Of a DNA stretch of 64,000 bases, positions 62,776 through 64,000 are shown piece after piece (positions within the stretch are counted from its first letter, which is position 1; each line of letters opens with the position of its first letter). Below the pieces are notes generated by a model. That model saw only the letters and a list, made by a program, of their open reading frames with translations. It did no database searches and had not been told where the DNA came from. The stretch lies in contig CBDCVN010000013.1 of assembly GCA_965223045.1 (NCBI GenBank), positions 806,001-870,000 on the forward strand, in the 5' to 3' direction. This DNA comes from CBDCVN01 sp965223045. Lineage in GTDB: Bacteria > Deinococcota > Deinococci > Deinococcales > Trueperaceae. A program made the position numbers and the translations under genes.

Positions 62776-62781
62776 ATTTTA
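62776..62781 (-). promoter_or_regulatory. -10 box of the M1 peptidase gene
   Basis: TAAAAT on the minus strand, 6 nt before the ATG. Confidence 0.4.
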
Positions 62782-62823
62782 ATCATAAAGCTAACTTCTT
62801 GTGAAAATAAGAACTAACTTTGT

Positions 62824-62829
62824 TAAGAT
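62824..62829 (+). promoter_or_regulatory. -10 box of ypdA
   Basis: TAAGAT, 7 nt before ATG 62837. Confidence 0.4.
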
Positions 62830-62836
62830 TGAGGGT

Positions 62837-63817
62837 ATGTTGGATTTAGTCATTATAGGTGCAGGACCAATTGGGCTTGAGGCTGCAATTCTAGCTAAAC
62901 GCAAGGGTCTTAACTATACTGTTTTTGAAAAAGGCTGTATTGTAAACGCTATCTACCATTATCCTACTTATATGACCTTCTTTACCACTTCTGAACGGCT
63001 AGAAATTGGTCAGCATCCGCTTATTACCACCACTGATAAGCCTACTCGTAAAGAAGCCCTAGATTATTATCGTAAGGTAAGTATTAATGAAACCCTAGAG
63101 ATAGAGCAGTATTGTGAAGTTACAGAAATATCGCTTGCAGATAAGAGCTTTCGGCTAACAATTACACCTAAACGGGGTAGTAGTTATCATATTAGTGCTA
63201 GTAAAGTAATATTAGCTACAGGTTACTTTGATAATCCTAAACTGCTTGGTGTGCCCGGTGAGCAACTTGAAAATGTCAGCCACTACTATACAGAGTCCCA
63301 CTCTTTCTATCATTGCAACGTTACTATTATTGGTGCAGGTAGTAGTGCTGCCGATGCCGCTCTTGATCTTTTTAAAGGTGGAGCAAAGGTAACTATGATA
63401 CACAGAGGAAATGACTTTCGCCATAGCCTTAAGTATTGGATTCGCCCTAACTTAGAAAACCGTATTAAAGAGGGTAGCATTACTGTACACTTTAATGCCG
63501 TAGTCAAAGAAATTACAGCAGACGAAGTAATTGTTGATAAGTTAGGGCAGGAAATCCGTGTCCCTACGGATCAAACCTTTGCCTTAACTGGTTATTATGC
63601 TTCGCCAAAGTTACTTCATCAAATAGGCGTTAAGGTAAATTCAGAAGACCTTGCAGCCAAGTTAAATCCCAAAACTTTCGAGAGCAATATTGAAGGACTT
63701 TACATAATTGGCTCAGCAGGTTTTGGCAATCGCACTAGCGATGTATTCATAGAAAATGGTCTAGTACACGCTCGCAAAGCCCTTGAAAATATTGACCAAA
63801 AGCTCAAATTAAGGTAA
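62837..63817 (+). CDS. ypdA: YpdA-like FAD/NAD(P) bacillithiol-disulfide reductase
   Basis: The start at ATG 62837 is chosen over an in-frame GTG at 62801: it gives MLDLVIIGAGPIGLEAA and 326 residues, the family length, and has a -10 box 7 nt upstream. FAD-binding GAGPIG, KGLNYTVFEKG, the family segment YPTYMTFFTTSERLEIG, and NADPH-binding GAGSSAADAALDL (about 168) are visible, as is the C-terminal GSAGFGNRTSDVFIENGL. YpdA (Bdr) reduces bacillithiol disulfide, pointing to bacillithiol as the low-molecular-weight thiol. Confidence 0.9.
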   Translation: MLDLVIIGAGPIGLEAAILAKRKGLNYTVFEKGCIVNAIYHYPTYMTFFTTSERLEIGQHPLITTTDKPTRKEALDYYRKVSINETLEIEQYCEVTEISLADKSFRLTITPKRGSSYHISASKVILATGYFDNPKLLGVPGEQLENVSHYYTESHSFYHCNVTIIGAGSSAADAALDLFKGGAKVTMIHRGNDFRHSLKYWIRPNLENRIKEGSITVHFNAVVKEITADEVIVDKLGQEIRVPTDQTFALTGYYASPKLLHQIGVKVNSEDLAAKLNPKTFESNIEGLYIIGSAGFGNRTSDVFIENGLVHARKALENIDQKLKLR

Positions 63818-63818
63818 C

Positions 63819-64000
63819 CTACCCATCCTCTTCTACAGTAGCCCAAAGAATTCGACCACAACTTGGACAACGAGTAATGCCACGACCACTTTTAATTACT
63901 TTTTGAACAACATGTATAGGTAACCTCATGCTACAACCACCGCAGGACTGGCCACCAATAATTTTAACAAGTCCTGTACCCCGCTTAGAACGGCGAATCT
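63819..64000 (-). CDS. C4-type zinc-ribbon protein (DUF164/CdsZ-like), 5' end off the window
   Basis: The visible C-terminal 60 residues read CGGCSMRLP ... RCPSCGRILW, a two-CxxC zinc ribbon as at the end of coiled-coil DUF164 proteins. The N-terminal coiled coil would lie beyond the edge. It starts outside the window and ends 1 bp after the convergent ypdA stop. Confidence 0.85.
   Translation of the reverse strand, partial: IRRSKRGTGLVKIIGGQSCGGCSMRLPIHVVQKVIKSGRGITRCPSCGRILWATVEEDG

Overview
The window is a low-GC bacterial chromosome segment (about 37-39% G+C by eye) with ordinary housekeeping genes at both ends, a large metabolic cluster in the middle and a dense set of insertion sequences. 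The phylum cannot be fixed from sequence alone. A YpdA-type bacillithiol reductase, abundant secreted or lipid-anchored proteins, PEGA and DegP-type proteases, and several genes with a -10 box only 6-7 nt before the start codon (leaderless transcripts) would fit a low-GC Deinococcota-like lineage, but this is inference. No rRNA, tRNA or CRISPR array was seen.

Layout: 1-1.1 kb holds an rve-type transposase running off the left edge. 1.5-20 kb carries recN, a TatD nuclease, a V8-like secreted protease, mrp, nrnA, a DegP-like protease, a CbiX-like chelatase, a J-domain membrane protein, trhO, a Uma2-like protein, lpd, and an operon blaI-M56 peptidase-DegP protease with a visible operator overlapping its promoter. 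20-28 kb holds secreted PKD and zincin proteins; the zincin gene is cut near its 3' end by an IS1634-like element whose removal restores the reading frame exactly. 28-38.4 kb has two ABC half-exporters with complementary degenerate motifs, beta-propeller proteins, and a tandem pair of nearly identical IS701-like elements. 38.8-52 kb is one long same-strand gene cluster: two DJ-1/PfpI proteins, a benzoylformate-decarboxylase-like ThDP enzyme, two NTF2-like proteins, an iron alcohol dehydrogenase, a toxin-antitoxin pair, a Dabb protein, a VOC protein, glycogen debranching enzyme GlgX, an AGE-type sugar isomerase fused to a STAS domain, and membrane proteins. 53.9-60.3 kb is an accessory island: an ISL2-like element interrupted by an IS4-like element, an inverted second copy, an internally deleted IS1634 derivative, a TnpB-type RNA-like structure, and small unrecognised genes. 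60.4-64 kb returns to ordinary genes (S58 peptidase, M1 aminopeptidase, ypdA, a zinc-ribbon protein).

The strongest global signal is the palindrome CTCGAG (often GCTCGAGC): 44 copies by hand count against about 7 expected from base composition, in all three codon frames of native genes and absent from every insertion sequence. It resembles the HIP1 genome signature of cyanobacteria and is the best candidate here for something not yet described. Other notable items are the AGE-STAS fusion, the complementary ABC pair, small orphan ORFs (one followed by a strong terminator), three families of dispersed palindromic repeats, and a nested inverted-repeat island at 42.2-42.6 kb.
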